Origin: Setaria digitata
Lineage: Eukaryota; Nematoda; Chromadorea; Rhabditida; Setariidae
Reading direction: 5' to 3'
Length of the DNA: 17,358 bases
Assembly (NCBI GenBank): GCA_003640385.1
Contig: RCAB01000783.1
Coordinates: forward strand, 1-17,358
Numbering within the stretch: the first letter of the stretch is position 1; the number at the start of each line of letters is the position of its first letter. Positions 8,564-17,358 of the stretch are shown here, piece by piece. The position numbers were made by a program, and so were the translations under genes. A model generated the notes under the pieces. It did no database searches. It was not told where the DNA came from and saw only the letters and a program-made list of their open reading frames with translations.

Positions 8564-11500
8564 CCTTTCGGTAAATTGAGCTGCTCAATTTTTGGTCGTA
8601 ATTTTCGTACAACAACACCGTAAATGAAAATATGTGGATGTATACAATTATGTACAGTTTCACGTGTTAGCAGCTCCCATAGAACAATCGAGAATGAATA
8701 AATATCAGCTCGATCTGTGACCTTTTGACCCTAGAAAAATGAAGCACATAAATGGAGCACAGAAGAATGAGATTGCTAAAAACCGTGTCATCTCAAAAAA
8801 TTAATGATCACATTTGAGCATGATTAAGTAATTTGCAACTTGAATCGTTTCCGTAACATTCACGTGTATCACTAATCGGATTATGCGCAATAACGTGCAA
8901 TCATTTTACAAACTAAGCGTTCACTACCGCATACTTTAATAAAGCAATCAAAAACTTTTCAAGAATGCGAATTTTTGAAAATTATTTCAAATTATAATTA
9001 ATTTCTTTCAGAAACAACAAAAGGTTTGTATCTTGCTTTTGCTTCTCTTGCAAATAAAGCATTAAGCAAAGAAATTAACCATTAGGAAATGTCACATGTA
9101 TTAGTAATTGATTTTTTAATTACCTTCAAAGTTAAATAATGAAAAAAAAAAAAAACGAAAAAAGGAAAACATTTAAAAAATTTACGAATTATAAATCCCG
9201 AAATGATATTTTCTCTCTCTTTTTTTTTTTCGTTTTTTTTTTTGACGATGACTAAATTGATAAAGACTGATAAAAAAAGAATTTTTGAAATTGATCCCAA
9301 AATGGAAGAACCTTAAATAATTCTGGTGCTTTATAAGAAATTGTACCAAATTCAGCGCTTCGTCTTTCATCATTTATCATTAATATATCATTTCCGGAAA
9401 TTGCAGCCGTTCTTGAGCAACCAAAATCGGATAATTTGCATATTTTTTCATTTATATGAACAATAACATTTGCCGGCTTAACATCCAAATGTAGCAGCAA
9501 ATGTTGATGGCAATGAACCAAACCACTTATCACCTTCAAAATTAGGGAAAAATGAAAAAAAAAAAAAAATGAATAAAAACATTTGGAAATTTTATAAATT
9601 ATGAATTTTGAAAAGTTATTCTCTCCTATTTAAATATTTGCATATTCCAATAATTAATCCAAATTCTGATTATTTACTTTGTAAGTGCAAATAATGTTTA
9701 AGGAACAGACTTATTTGTTAGTCAAAAATTTCACAGTGGCATTTTTCTTAAACGGAACGGAATCACAAACGTATACAGATAGAACTTTTTAATTAACCTT
9801 AGACTTTTTAATCAAGAACAAAATACATTTTGCCAATGGCGAACAGAACAGAAATATTAGTAGTCGTTTTTCAACGTTTCCATTCTTTTTTTAAGCATCA
9901 AAAAGCAATATCAAGAATTTAAATTTAATTTAGAGTTTAGATCTGAAACTGCTAGAACTAACAAAAGGAAAAAAAAAAAAGAATTGGTAAGATAATTAAT
10001 GGCAAGATGCTTACATGAAAAAGCATATAATATATGATGGAATGATAGATATATTTATCTTACCTGAAAAGCAAGCTGTAGACGTTGCAAAATTGTTACA
10101 TGCCAAGCATCATCATTAATTAATTGCTGCAAATTTTTTCCCTCAATAAATTCTGTTACAATCTGAAAATTTGGAATAATTGAACAAATAAAGCAGTTGA
10201 CTAGTAAATTAGTTAAACAAAATAAATGAGTAGACAAATAAGTAAATACATCAACTAACAAGCAGTTTTAAAAAAAAAAGAACATCGTTTGGAATATTAA
10301 AGGAAAAAAAAAGAAGACATTTTTTTTTTTTTTTTAAAACTTTTTTTGCTTAAATTTTTACTTTTTTATTTTTTTTTTTTGTTACATTAGAATAAAAAGA
10401 AAACTTCAGAAATTGAAGGATAATAAAACTTTTCTTTTTTTTTAACAAAATTTTGTTAAGCCTTAAAAAATAATCAACTATAAAGATTACTGCATAATTT
10501 GATCATGATTATTAATTATATAATTGGTACTTGACAGATTTTCTTACCATGAAGAATCTTATTTGTAACACAGATTAAGCTTAAAAATAGCAATAATTGA
10601 AATTCAAAATAATGTTGTTGGTCTGATCTAATTGTTTAAATAATCGAAGAAATCGACCGAAGTACAAAGAAAAGCACACAACAATTATAATTAAAAAATA
10701 CAAACAAAGAAATTTTCAGATAAATTTAAAGAAAAATAAACTAAAATTTACGAAGTAAATTGAAATTTGCAAAAAGATAACATTAGGCTTAGCTCTATCT
10801 GAAATTATCAGCCTAAAATGGAGTGGCGCTTTCAAAATTCTTCACTTATTTTCGACATGTTATATGCTTCTTTCTTTTCATATAAATGCGAAATAAATAT
10901 GAAATCGATTACTTGCATACAAATTCCGGAAGATGTGAATGCGATTGCCTGAACAACGTAAGGTGATGGCGGTAACCGGAAAGCATTTAATTCCGAACAA
11001 AATGACTGAAAATCGGAAGAAGATGAATGGCGAGAATGATGTAATTGTTTAATTGCAACAACACGATTGTTGTATACGTACCGAAATACAGCACCAAAAC
11101 TACCCTCACCTAAAATTAATAATCTAAAATTACTGAACTAAAATAGGATGAAAGTTTAAAATTTATTTTATGCATTTTCAAAATGTACTAAATTAATTTT
11201 TATGCTCCTTTTACTATATAACACATTTGAAAATTAATTAGAAAAATTTTGGTGTATAAATTTGATTTTTTTTTTTTATTTTTTGTTTTGATTAAATAAA
11301 ATGATGGTGAAGGCATATATTTAGCGGTAAAAAAATAAACTGAAAAAAAAAATTGCGAGAGAAAATAAAAAGAGCTAAAAATAGCAATGATTTATTGGTT
11401 TATTTGATTTAAATGATAATTAAAATGATAAAAATATCCATTGCAAAAAATTAAATAATTGCAACAGCTGACCATAAATCATTAGAACTTATGATTTTCT

Positions 11501-12984
11501 TAAAATTAGTTTTTTTTTCTTTCTCACAAAAAAAAAAAAGAAAAAAAAAACTAATATTTGATAACTGACCAATTCGGTAATTGTTTTTATCACCGATTGA
11601 AATTGATGCCTTGCTCGTGTTATCTGCTGGCTCTATTTTATTCTTCCTGTTAATTTTAGCAAAAGTTATTTTCAAAAATTTTAATTTGAGGGAATTGAAA
11701 TTTTTTCTGTGCCTTTTTCCTTTCTTTGAATTTTCGACATTTATTTTTCGAAAATTTTAATTTGAAAGAACTAAAAATTCGTTTATGCCTTTTTTTTTTG
11801 AAAAAATTTATCCGATTATTTTATTACTTCATTTATATATTTCAAAAAAAAAAAAAGATCATCCAAGGGATAAAATTTGTGAAAGGAAAAAGGAAGCAAA
11901 AATGTTGCAAATTAAACTCAATTTATTTCAATTTCCAAATATATTTTATCAGTAATAAATGACGCATTAGTGGATAACAAATTAATTAATGCGTACTGAA
12001 ACAACTAATTAAATTTATCTCGTCAAATTGAAATTTTGATAATTACACACTGATAAAGTTTCTTTCGCTCCGTAAATACTCGTATCAGACGTAACGGACT
12101 TAGGATTAACGCGCGACATCGGCTACTTGGTTTTATTTTCGGTGATGGTATCTGAAAAACAAATTTTAAATTGAAAATTAAAAATGCTTCCGAGCTTTCC
12201 TTTATAATTTTTATAAAATCCAAAATTCAAAATTGGAAATCAAACCATTTCTCACTTAATTTATTTTATTCGATTTCTCAAATTCTTCGATAAATAGTTT
12301 TGAACGGTAGTGCTCAAATTTTTTATTTTCTTCCCTCTTTTTTTTTTTTCTTTTATTTTTTCAAAAATATTAAATGTATCAGTTAAATTATCAAATATTT
12401 TATCAAAGTTTCATTAATAGAGAGAGATTCATTTTCTATTATTTACAAGTAAATTTTCGAAAGTATTTCCAATTATGGTGATTTAGGATGGTTAAAATTT
12501 ATGAAAATACAACTGAAATCACTGAAAAAGAAAAATGACGATGTGATTTGGAATTACCATAAACGGATTATCGCTCGCCGGATGCGTAATTGCTTTTTCC
12601 GGTTGTTTAATGGAGCAGCATTTCATTCGGCTCAGTGATCGCATATGATCATCTTAGTTTAATTTAAATTAAATTATCCAATATTTCGCACATTTCACTT
12701 TCCAAATTAATTATTTTCATTTTGTATAATTCATTAATATGCTCACTTGTAAAGGTCTGCATTCAGCTTGTAATTCCAGAAAAGTTCAAAAATTTATTAA
12801 ACACCTAATTCTGGAAAAAAACGTAATAAGTGTTAGCCGTTCACTTACCACTTTCATCATCATCATTTTCCTCATCATCCTCTTCATTATCATTATCATC
12901 ACTGATATTCCTTAGTTTTATCAGTCGATTAAAATGCGATCTATAAAATGTTTCACCCCACGTTCTAATGCGTGTTTTTCGCAT
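8255..12984 (-). CDS. mos: Mos-family Ser/Thr protein kinase, nine exons, 410 aa
   Basis: Mos is a germline MAP-kinase-kinase-kinase that phosphorylates MEK and drives oocyte maturation and meiotic arrest. Exons in coding order: 12984-12849, 12652-12558, 12151-12051, 11646-11570, 11109-10913, 10162-10064, 9533-9312, 8730-8565, 8394-8255. They sum to 1233 bases with every phase matching. Motifs: glycine loop IGEGSFGAV (136-144), VAIK lysine K157, helix-C glutamate E176, HLDVKPAN loop (D252, K254, N257), DFGCS (D271), APE (304-306), RADIYSF (D318) and CW...KRP (R386). HLD-KPAN, with Leu in place of the usual Arg, together with DFGCS is diagnostic of Mos rather than Raf, PKA or CDKs. The roughly 130-residue N-terminus is longer than in vertebrates and has an acidic run (residues 31-45); its exons are less certain than the kinase domain. 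Start chosen: first ATG, six bases after acceptor TTTCTAG. Several donors are weak (GTGTGT, GTCAGT, GTTCTT, GTTTTT). No disabling change is seen. Confidence 0.9.
8395..8564 (-). other. Last mos intron with a poly-T donor side
   Basis: This 170-base intron begins G|GT followed by T (12 in all), then C and 27 more T, so its donor is embedded in a homopolymer. The acceptor is a clean TTTCAG. The join is required by homology: LRPKIEQLNLPK on one side and GRFGRALISLLESCW on the other fit the Mos C-lobe, and the phase (1) matches. Confidence 0.75.
9313..12848 (-). other. Introns of mos
   Basis: Seven further introns lie between 9534-10063, 10163-10912, 11110-11569, 11647-12050, 12152-12557 and 12653-12848, plus 8731-9311 just below this span. 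They are 196-750 bases long and hold A/T homopolymers. Apart from the duplication at 11666-11795 I see no gene, RNA or mobile element inside them. Open frames here are extensions of exons or poly-Lys/Phe artefacts. Confidence 0.7.
11666..11795. repeat. Diverged direct repeat inside a mos intron
   Basis: Two copies of about 53 bases, starting at 11666 and 11741, share TTATTTT.C.AAAATTTTAA, then TTTGA..GAA.T and a TGCCTTTTT end. They differ at several sites and by small gaps. This is an old local duplication in non-coding DNA. Confidence 0.55.
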
Positions 12985-13000
12985 CGTCACCTAGAAATAT
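12985..13000 (-). promoter_or_regulatory. Candidate trans-splice acceptor of mos
   Basis: Reading on the minus strand, ATATTTCTAG ends at 12991 and the ATG follows after GTGACG. An acceptor six bases before a start codon is typical of nematode spliced-leader addition. The frame is open through GTGACG, so an additional upstream coding exon joined by ordinary splicing is also possible; none was recognised. Confidence 0.4.
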
Positions 13001-13380
13001 ATGACATTTATTGGATGAAATTTCAAATTACACGTGAAACTTGTAAAACAACTGAAAAATTTTACAACAAATAACAAAAGAATGATAGCTGCAGAAGCGC
13101 TTATCATAATTTCATACGATAATTGATAAAATAATTTCACGAATTATTAAATTATAAAATGGGCTATTATTGGTAAACAATGTTCACTAACTTTATTTTA
13201 TTAATATAATAATCAGTGCTGTCAAACGATATAAATTCATCATGTAAGATGGGAAATGATCAAGATTGACCCTAAACAAATATTTCAATTATCTAAAAAT
13301 TTTCAAATTAGATCAAGACAAATACTGGGAAGAAACTAATTATGGTATTTAAAAAATGCCCTACCTTATCATGCAATTTG

Positions 13381-13577
13381 CTCCTGAAAAAATTCTGGAA
13401 TATATATATAATTCATCTTAATAACATTCTAGAATGTTAACATTTTCATCTTGACAGGATTTCGGAATGAGATTTTTTTTCTTTTTTTTTTTTTCATCTC
13501 AGCAAAACTCTGGTCATCATCATTTCCTTCTCGATAAGATTCTGGAATTATATTATCTCCTGATTAAATCCTGAAAG
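13381..13577. repeat. Degenerate six-unit array with TTCTGGAA core
   Basis: Six roughly 25-base units can be lined up, starting near 13381, 13415, 13448, 13496, 13528 and 13555. Each has an ATCTc-like head and an ATTCTGGAAT-like core. Units 1, 2 and 5 contain exact TTCnnGAA (13393-13400, 13427-13434, 13540-13547). Unit 3 has TTCGGAA, unit 4 CTCTGGTC and unit 6 ATCCTGAA. TTCnnGAA is the half-pair arrangement of heat-shock elements. The array lies about 400-590 bases upstream of the mos ATG. Confidence 0.5.
13422..13439. repeat. Perfect 18-base palindrome
   Basis: TAACATTCTAGAATGTTA reads the same on both strands without a spacer. Its centre TTCTAGAA is a perfect tail-to-tail heat-shock-element pair. 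It forms unit 2 of the surrounding degenerate array. Confidence 0.75.
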
Positions 13578-13649
13578 AAAAAAAAATTTTCCAAATGGAT
13601 CAAAAAATAAATAAAAATTATCATATCACGCATAAATGTTCCAAATCAC

Positions 13650-13700
13650 AATAATAATAATGATAATAATAATAATAATATAATAATAATGATAATAACA
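13650..13700. repeat. AAT/GAT microsatellite
   Basis: About sixteen AAT triplets with occasional GAT and one phase slip (ATATAAT). Simple-sequence DNA. Confidence 0.85.
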
Positions 13701-15008
13701 CATAATAGAATTACCAAATGTATTAATGAATTAAATGAGGCAAAAAGGAAATAAAAAAAAAAAAAAAAACAAAAATTTCTTGTACAGCTCTAACAGATCT
13801 GTAAATTTTTGAAGTTAAAACCAAAATTTATACACAATGACATTGGAACGGCATTGTTAAATTATGAGTTAAAGAGGAGTTTAATTCATTAATCGTTTAT
13901 TTGATGTAAAATAGTTTGCAGCTGTTAGATATTAAAATTTTTTTTTTTTTTTTTTGAGAAGAAATGAAAAGAATTCTCAAAATTATAAATGTAAAAAAAA
14001 AAAAAAAAAAATAATAATTTTTAATTTATACATTCCATTTAACAGGTTCCGATGAGCATGCATGTTGCNTCTTTGTGCATAGAAAAGCAAACATCTGAAA
14101 AATTATCGAAAAAAGCATTGCATATATAGGACGAAAGTTTCACTATTATAAAATTACTTTCATCAATTTTAGCTATTTGTATATTACATCAACTGCAGCA
14201 GTATATATCAATTATTAAATATTTGCAGTTCATATTTCATGTTGTAATGCATTAATTATTGTAATATATTAATTACACGACGGTTAGTAATGATAATGAA
14301 AATTGAAATTAAACATAGAATGAAAAATAAATTTTAAAAGAATCTTTTTCATTCCAAAAATTTTGGACCGTATTAATTGCCTAACTATATTATTCATTCT
14401 CAAATAAATAAAATGATAAAATTGCAAACATTTCCTGAAAATGTAACAACGATAACAAACTGTACTATGAAATTAAAAAAAAGAAAAAATTTTTGGAGAA
14501 AGCAAATTAAAGAAGTTAGTAGATTAGGTTGAAGAGAGAAAGAAAGATGAGATTGATTAGAACATGCCAAAATAGGTTAATGAGTGTGTAAAATAGATTG
14601 AAACAAAATGAGGCAGGTGAATCATTTAAGCTTAAATGAGCCAGAACAAATGAATTAGTCAAAATGAAGTAGTTTAATTATTTGAAGATAATGCTTATAT
14701 ATATATATATTTTTTTTAAATTTGCACATTTACTTTTTTTTTTTTTTTTTTGTTGTGTTTTAATTTGGCCAGAATTTTAGTACATAAAAAATTTAACTGA
14801 CAAGCAAAACTATGCTTTTCTTGTCAAATTTTATCGGCATTCACAACTTTGGAGGGATTTATTTTTGATACATCTAATGATTTTTTGTTTTTTTTCGCAA
14901 ATAGAAATGAAAAAAAAAAAAAATCGAAAAAAAAAAAAGCAGTTAATTCCTGTAAAGAGTACATTTCTAAAAGTGTTAGATGATTGCGTTTACAAATGAC
15001 TTTACACC

Positions 15009-15062
15009 ATAATAATAATAACAATAATAATAATAATTAATAGAAATAATAATAGCAATAAA

Positions 15063-15103
<41 letters not shown>

Positions 15104-15223
15104 TAATAATAATAACGATAATAATGATAATGATAATAATAATAATGATAATAACAATAATGATAATAACAATAATGATAATAACAATAATTATAATATT
15201 AAAAATAATGATAATAATAATAA
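15009..15223. repeat. Long AAT/GAT/AAC microsatellite
   Basis: About 215 bases of AAT triplets interrupted by GAT, AAC and CGAT. Some parts show a higher-order repeat of AATAATGATAATAAC. On the minus strand it reads as poly-isoleucine or poly-leucine open frames; these are artefacts of a stop-free triplet repeat and not genes. Confidence 0.9.
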
Positions 15224-15490
15224 ATATATGTAAGCACATAGCTAAAGTAAACAAGTAAGCAAATAAACAGAGAAAAATGATGAAAATAAATAAATCGATA
15301 GGAAAACAATTGTAAATAAAATATTTCAATGAGCAAAGAACCGTAATATCATAAATATATATTTCTGTTTTCTTTTTTTCCCCCTCGCTGAACAAATTTT
15401 TTCCTCTTTCTTTTAAAGAAAAATAATTTCGCGTGAATGGAAAGAAAGCTTTCTAATGGATGAAATTTTTAAAGTTTCATTGATCAAAGC

Positions 15491-15645
15491 AAAAAAAAAA
15501 AAAATCGAATGAAAAAAAAAATCGAATGAAAAAAAAAATCGAATGAAAAAAAAAATCGAATGAAAAAAAAAAATCGAATGAAAAAAAAATCGAATGAAAA
15601 AAAAAAAAATCGAATGAAAAAAAAAATCGTATGAAAAAAAAAAAA
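15491..15645. repeat. Minisatellite, TCGAATG plus A-run, eight copies
   Basis: Seven TCGAATG heptamers and one TCGTATG, at about 15505, 15522, 15539, 15556, 15574, 15590, 15610 and 15628, are separated by A runs of 9-14. The unit is therefore 16-20 bases, with length variation only in the A run. The even spacing shows tandem duplication followed by slippage. Confidence 0.9.
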
Positions 15646-16964
15646 CTTTCTTGAAAATTTTGATGAATTACTTATAGCACAGTTTGATATTATATGATGT
15701 TAATTATTACAAAAAAAGAAAAAAGATTTGTATTCAATTATTAGTGTAATTAATTAATTTAAAAAAAAATTTCCAAAAAGTACTCCAACTGGAAAAAAAA
15801 AAAAAAAAAAAAAAGCTCCAATTAAATAAGCAATAAGCAAAAATTAGTATCTCTAAAGCATACATATGCGAAAATAATTTTAAAAACAAAGATAGAAAAG
15901 TGAAAAAATAATTAAAAAAAAAACATTGTTTCTAAACTTTCTAAGCAGGAAGAAACATAAGCTCATAAATGTATAACGAATTTTTTTTTTTTTTTGATTC
16001 CAACTTTCATAGTTCTTGTGTTAGCACGTTGTTTCAAAAAATAAAAAAAGCAAAGAAAAAACATTAAATTTTAAATAAATCAAGTCAAATTTGCCACTGT
16101 GCAAGTTTAATGATGCATCTTTTATTATAATGACATAAGAAAAAAAAAAAACAAGAAATTTTGAAGTACTTTATTAATACATTTCAGTGCGCTAAAAGTA
16201 CCTTTATACTTATAGAAAGTATCTTTTTATACAAAAAAAAAACGGTAATTTTTATTCATCTTTTAATTACATTACCAGGATACAGCTGTACTATAATGCA
16301 CCATACTTTTATTTATTTTATTTTATTTTTTTTCTTTGTTGCCTTTAGTTAATTACTAGTAAAATTGCCACCGGTTAATTAGTAATTCCATTGACACTGA
16401 ACCGTTGTTATTACTGTCGTTATTATTATTTCTTTTTAATTTATTACGCATATCTTTTATTGTAATTATTGTTAAATGTATTGAGGGAATGATATATTTA
16501 TATTTAATTAAATACTTAAGAAATGGAATAATTTACAGCATATATTTACTTATTAATTTATGCAATATTTTCTTTTTTTTTTTATTTTTTCATTCATTTA
16601 ACGTTTACATTGAAGAAGTTTTATGCCATTCGTTATTTTATCTTTTTGTTTTTTTTTTTTCTCTTTTTTCTTTCCCTTCCCTCGCCTTTTTTTTTTAACT
16701 TACCTAATTAAAATTTAACCGCATTAAGAAATTACTACTGAAATGGAAGAAACTCAAGAAGTACAATTTCACTTTTCTCTTTTCTTTCGATAAAAATTAA
16801 TTAGCAATTAAAATGATCAATTCCGAGGCAATACACTTGATTGTTAATTTGTTTTCATTTTCACTCTGTACCACATCCATCATATGCTATAGCCATCAGT
16901 CTCGTGTTTCCGTGCTCTTTTCTAAACTCTTTCACGTTTCCCGTCTCTCCCGCTATTTCTCGGT

Positions 16965-17144
16965 CCTCATTGAAACTTTGTACCGCGGCTTTTTCCTCAT
17001 TGAAACTTTGTACCGCGGCTTTTTCCTCATTGAAACTTTGTACCGCGGCTTTTTCCTCATTGAAACTTTGTACCGCGGCTTTTTCCTCATTGAAACTTTG
17101 TACCGCGGCTTTTTCCTCATTGAAACTTTGTACCGCGGCTTTTT
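16965..17144. repeat. Six perfect copies of a 30-base minisatellite
   Basis: Exact copies start at 16965, 16995, 17025, 17055, 17085 and 17115. Each runs CCTCATTGAAAC, TTTGTACCGCGG, CTTTTT. At about 47 percent GC, with a CCGCGG site, the unit stands out from its surroundings. Because 30 is a multiple of three, three frames stay open: KAAVQSFNEE on the minus strand and LIETLYRGFF and SLKLCTAAFS on the plus strand. The minus frame runs from an ATG at 17154 to a stop at 16861 (97 aa, hydrophilic). Identity at every base, silent sites included, points to recent expansion rather than protein selection; coding is possible but unsupported. Confidence 0.95.
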
Positions 17145-17320
17145 CCCATTTCATTCATTTTTTTTTTCTTTTTTCTGTCATCAAATAATGAAAAAAAAAG
17201 GAAAGAAATGATAGAATATTTGCTTGTTCATAAAAGGATATATCGCCTCAGTGGAAAAACAGAAAGGACATCGTCGATATAAATAAGCACAGAATGTAGT
17301 CGTTTCAAATTGTTTCTATG

Positions 17321-17323
<3 letters not shown>

Positions 17324-17358
<35 letters not shown>
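17324..17358. repeat. Terminal poly-T run
   Basis: Thirty-five T close the window, preceded by CTATGTAC. It is the longest uninterrupted homopolymer here and most likely marks where the assembly stopped. Confidence 0.9.

Larger units (their letters stand above)
13001..17358. other. Right-hand region without a recognised gene
   Basis: Past the mos start no exon chain or known protein was found on either strand. The content is simple and tandem repeats listed separately, many A/T runs (for example 13754-13770, 13938-13956, 13994-14011, 14733-14751, 15794-15813) and an undetermined base at 14069. The part nearest 13000 should include the mos promoter. Confidence 0.55.

Noticed and set aside
9082..9373. 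Minus-strand open frames overlapping the kinase exon, ending in Lys/Phe runs
   Set aside because: They are extensions into the intron or other-frame shadows of mos exon 7.
13440..13560. Minus-strand coding-like string PESYREGNDDDQSFAEM as a possible extra mos 5' exon
   Set aside because: It falls inside the degenerate tandem array, runs into a poly-Lys tract and has no donor that joins to 12990.
14976..15395. 139-residue minus-strand open frame rich in isoleucine, and a leucine-rich overlapping one
   Set aside because: It is the translation of the AAT/GAT microsatellite; the triplet period keeps frames open.
16405..16698. 97-residue plus-strand hydrophobic open frame that could pass for a membrane protein
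   Set aside because: Leu, Ile and Phe come from T-rich DNA, with poly-Phe runs; no conserved pattern.
17245..17300. Minus-strand string LIYIDDVLSVF resembling the reverse-transcriptase YxDD motif
   Set aside because: Only about 25 residues are open, no other reverse-transcriptase motif is adjacent, and the contig ends 60 bases away. A short chance match is more likely, though an element lying beyond the end cannot be excluded.
1..17358. tRNA, 5S rRNA, spliced-leader RNA, CRISPR or intact transposon
   Set aside because: No cloverleaf with a GGTTCGA-type arm, no leader sequence, no spaced identical repeats with unique spacers, and no transposase or polymerase frame was seen by eye.

Overview
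The window is AT-rich eukaryotic DNA (roughly three quarters A+T) full of long A/T homopolymers. It carries two complete multi-exon protein genes in a tail-to-tail arrangement. Short exons, introns of about 110-840 bases, acceptors of the TTTTCAG/TTTTTAG type and the absence of any bacterial-style gene packing point to a nematode. The overall look (low GC, many poly-A/T runs, medium introns) fits a clade III/filarial-type worm, but that placement is inferred and the species cannot be named. The piece begins in a run of 12 G and ends in a run of 35 T, and has one N at 14069. It therefore looks like a whole assembly contig that broke at homopolymers.

Layout. 1-2122: no recognised gene; homopolymers, a GAT/GGT-rich simple patch and a hairpin, with candidate trans-splice acceptors just before the first gene. 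2123-4694 (+): translin in six exons, joining exactly in frame to 238 residues. 4695-8254: the convergent intergenic region, with an unassigned but coding-like exon pair (4821-4875 and 5668-5716), several diverged direct repeats, a CCGG-rich islet and the likely 3' UTR of the kinase gene. 8255-12984 (-): a Mos-type Ser/Thr kinase in nine exons, joining exactly in frame to 410 residues with all catalytic motifs present. 12991-17358: no recognised gene. This stretch holds a degenerate six-unit array with a TTCnnGAA core about 400-600 bases upstream of the kinase start, ATT/GAT microsatellites, a 17-base minisatellite and six perfect copies of a 30-base, locally GC-rich minisatellite.

The two genes have no known joint pathway. 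Translin is the RNA-binding subunit of the translin/TRAX (C3PO) complex. Mos is the germline MAP-kinase-kinase-kinase that drives oocyte maturation and arrest in other animals. From memory, neither has a clear counterpart in Caenorhabditis elegans, so their presence here would reflect retention in a lineage outside that model; this needs a search. I found no tRNA, rRNA, CRISPR, operon or intact transposon.
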